Source: Deltaproteobacteria bacterium (lineage in GTDB: Bacteria; Desulfobacterota; Desulfomonilia; UBA1062). Taken from it: a DNA stretch of 6,517 nucleotides. Numbering within the stretch: the first letter of the stretch is position 1; each line of letters starts with the position of its first letter. Location: positions 1-6,517 of the forward strand of contig JAGVNP010000001.1 of the NCBI GenBank assembly GCA_020053185.1. Reading direction: 5' to 3'. Positions 5,885-6,517 of the stretch are shown here, piece after piece. The position numbers and the translations under genes are program-made. The notes beneath the pieces were generated by a model. It was given only the letters and a program-made list of their open reading frames with translations. It searched no databases and was not told the DNA's origin.

Positions 5885-6517
5885 TTTTGATCCTGTTGCT
5901 TATCAAATGAGCTGGCTTATCTTTAATCACCTCTTCTTTTAAGTCCTTCCTGATTACTTTGTGTAACTCTTGGAATTCTTCAGTGATTTGGAGATCATAA
6001 GTAGGGCGCGGTCGGGGCAGAGGCACTTTGTATTCCTTCTTTATGGTTGCCGGCCGAGCAGTCATCAAAAAGACGCGATCCGAAAGGGTAATTGCTTCAA
6101 CCAGGTCGTGGGTAACAAATACAATGGTTTTCTTGTAATCCTCCCATAACCTCAAAATATCTGCGTGCAAAAACTCTCTGGTCTGCACATCCAGTGCGGC
6201 AAAAGGCTCATCGAGAAAGAGGATATCCGGGTTATATGCCAATATTCGAATCATGTCCAAACGCTTCTTCATGCCACCGGATATTTCGAAAGGATACTTG
6301 TTTTCAAAACCATTTAAACCCACCTGAGAGATTAGTTTTTCTACCCTTTTTTGTCGCTCCGGCTTGGGTACTTCCCTTATCTCAAGCCCTATCTCTGCAT
6401 TTTCTTTTACCGTGCGCCAAGGTAACAGAGTGTCTACCTGTGTCATGTACCCTGCCCAGCCAAATCGGCCGTTAACGGATTGTTGGTTAACCAATACCCG
6501 GCCATGTGTTGGTTTAA
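5868..6517 (-). CDS. ABC transporter ATP-binding protein, SsuB/TauB type (5' end off window)
   Basis: The frame is open to the right edge, so this is the C-terminal ~215 residues of an ATPase usually ~250-260 long. The Walker A P-loop must lie outside. Visible parts are PTHGRVLV upstream of the core, the Q-loop YMTQVDTLLPWRTV (Gln codon 6438-6440), the ABC signature ISGGMKKR (6261-6284), Walker B ILFLDEP (6204-6224), the D-loop AALD, and the switch histidine in FVTHD (His codon 6108-6110). LLPW after the Q-loop is characteristic of the nitrate/sulfonate/taurine importer ATPases. The C-terminal ~70 residues (TARPATIKKEYKVPLPRPR onward) also match that branch. A TTG at 6492-6494 can be read as a start but lies inside the conserved core. 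The protein powers import through the permease encoded next, with which it overlaps. Confidence 0.93.
   Translation of the reverse strand, partial: KPTHGRVLVNQQSVNGRFGWAGYMTQVDTLLPWRTVKENAEIGLEIREVPKPERQKRVEKLISQVGLNGFENKYPFEISGGMKKRLDMIRILAYNPDILFLDEPFAALDVQTREFLHADILRLWEDYKKTIVFVTHDLVEAITLSDRVFLMTARPATIKKEYKVPLPRPRPTYDLQITEEFQELHKVIRKDLKEEVIKDKPAHLISNRIKNEGGF

Noticed and set aside
6492..6494. TTG as the start codon of the ATPase gene
   Set aside because: The frame stays open upstream to the edge and reads PTHGRVLV, conserved ATPase sequence preceding the Q-loop. Walker A would be missing if TTG were the start, so the gene is truncated by the window.

Overview
The window is a single-direction, minus-strand accessory locus. 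It looks like part of an anaerobic bacterium's genome. The double-cubane-type reductase, the corrinoid methyltransferase and the solo MetH-activation-like protein are all families typical of strict anaerobes such as acetogens, sulfate reducers and related Desulfobacterota. The taxonomic placement is inference; there is no rRNA or other marker here.

Layout in transcription order (right to left): an ABC transporter ATPase whose 5' part, including Walker A, lies beyond the right edge (5868-6517); its SsuC/TauC-type permease (5114-5884); a secreted SsuA/NMT1-type substrate-binding protein (4085-5095); a two-domain protein with an MtaA/UroD-type methyltransferase at the N-terminus and a B12-binding corrinoid module at the C-terminus (2393-4075); a small protein resembling the AdoMet-binding reactivation domain of methionine synthase (1818-2390); a 2-hydroxyacyl-CoA-dehydratase-superfamily protein of the double-cubane-cluster type (465-1739); and the first 100 codons of a membrane protein that looks like YeeE/YedE (1-300, running off the left edge). 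The first five genes are packed with a 17 bp overlap and then gaps of 18, 9 and 2 bp, which indicates one operon. The last two follow after 78 and 164 bp gaps that hold small hairpins but no convincing promoter or terminator.

Reading of the system (inference): a small, probably methylated compound is imported by the ABC transporter. The CmuA-like fusion then moves its methyl group through a protein-bound corrinoid. The solo activation-like protein, perhaps with the double-cubane protein as a very-low-potential electron donor, would return oxidised cob(II)amide to cob(I)amide. Alternatively, the double-cubane protein reduces the imported compound or its product. Neither the substrate nor the methyl acceptor can be named from the sequence.

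The clearest sequence oddity is a perfect 37 bp direct repeat at the 3' end of the methyltransferase-corrinoid gene. It is spaced by exactly 26 codons, so it duplicates a helix-like segment in frame and gives the protein a tail beyond the usual end of the corrinoid fold.
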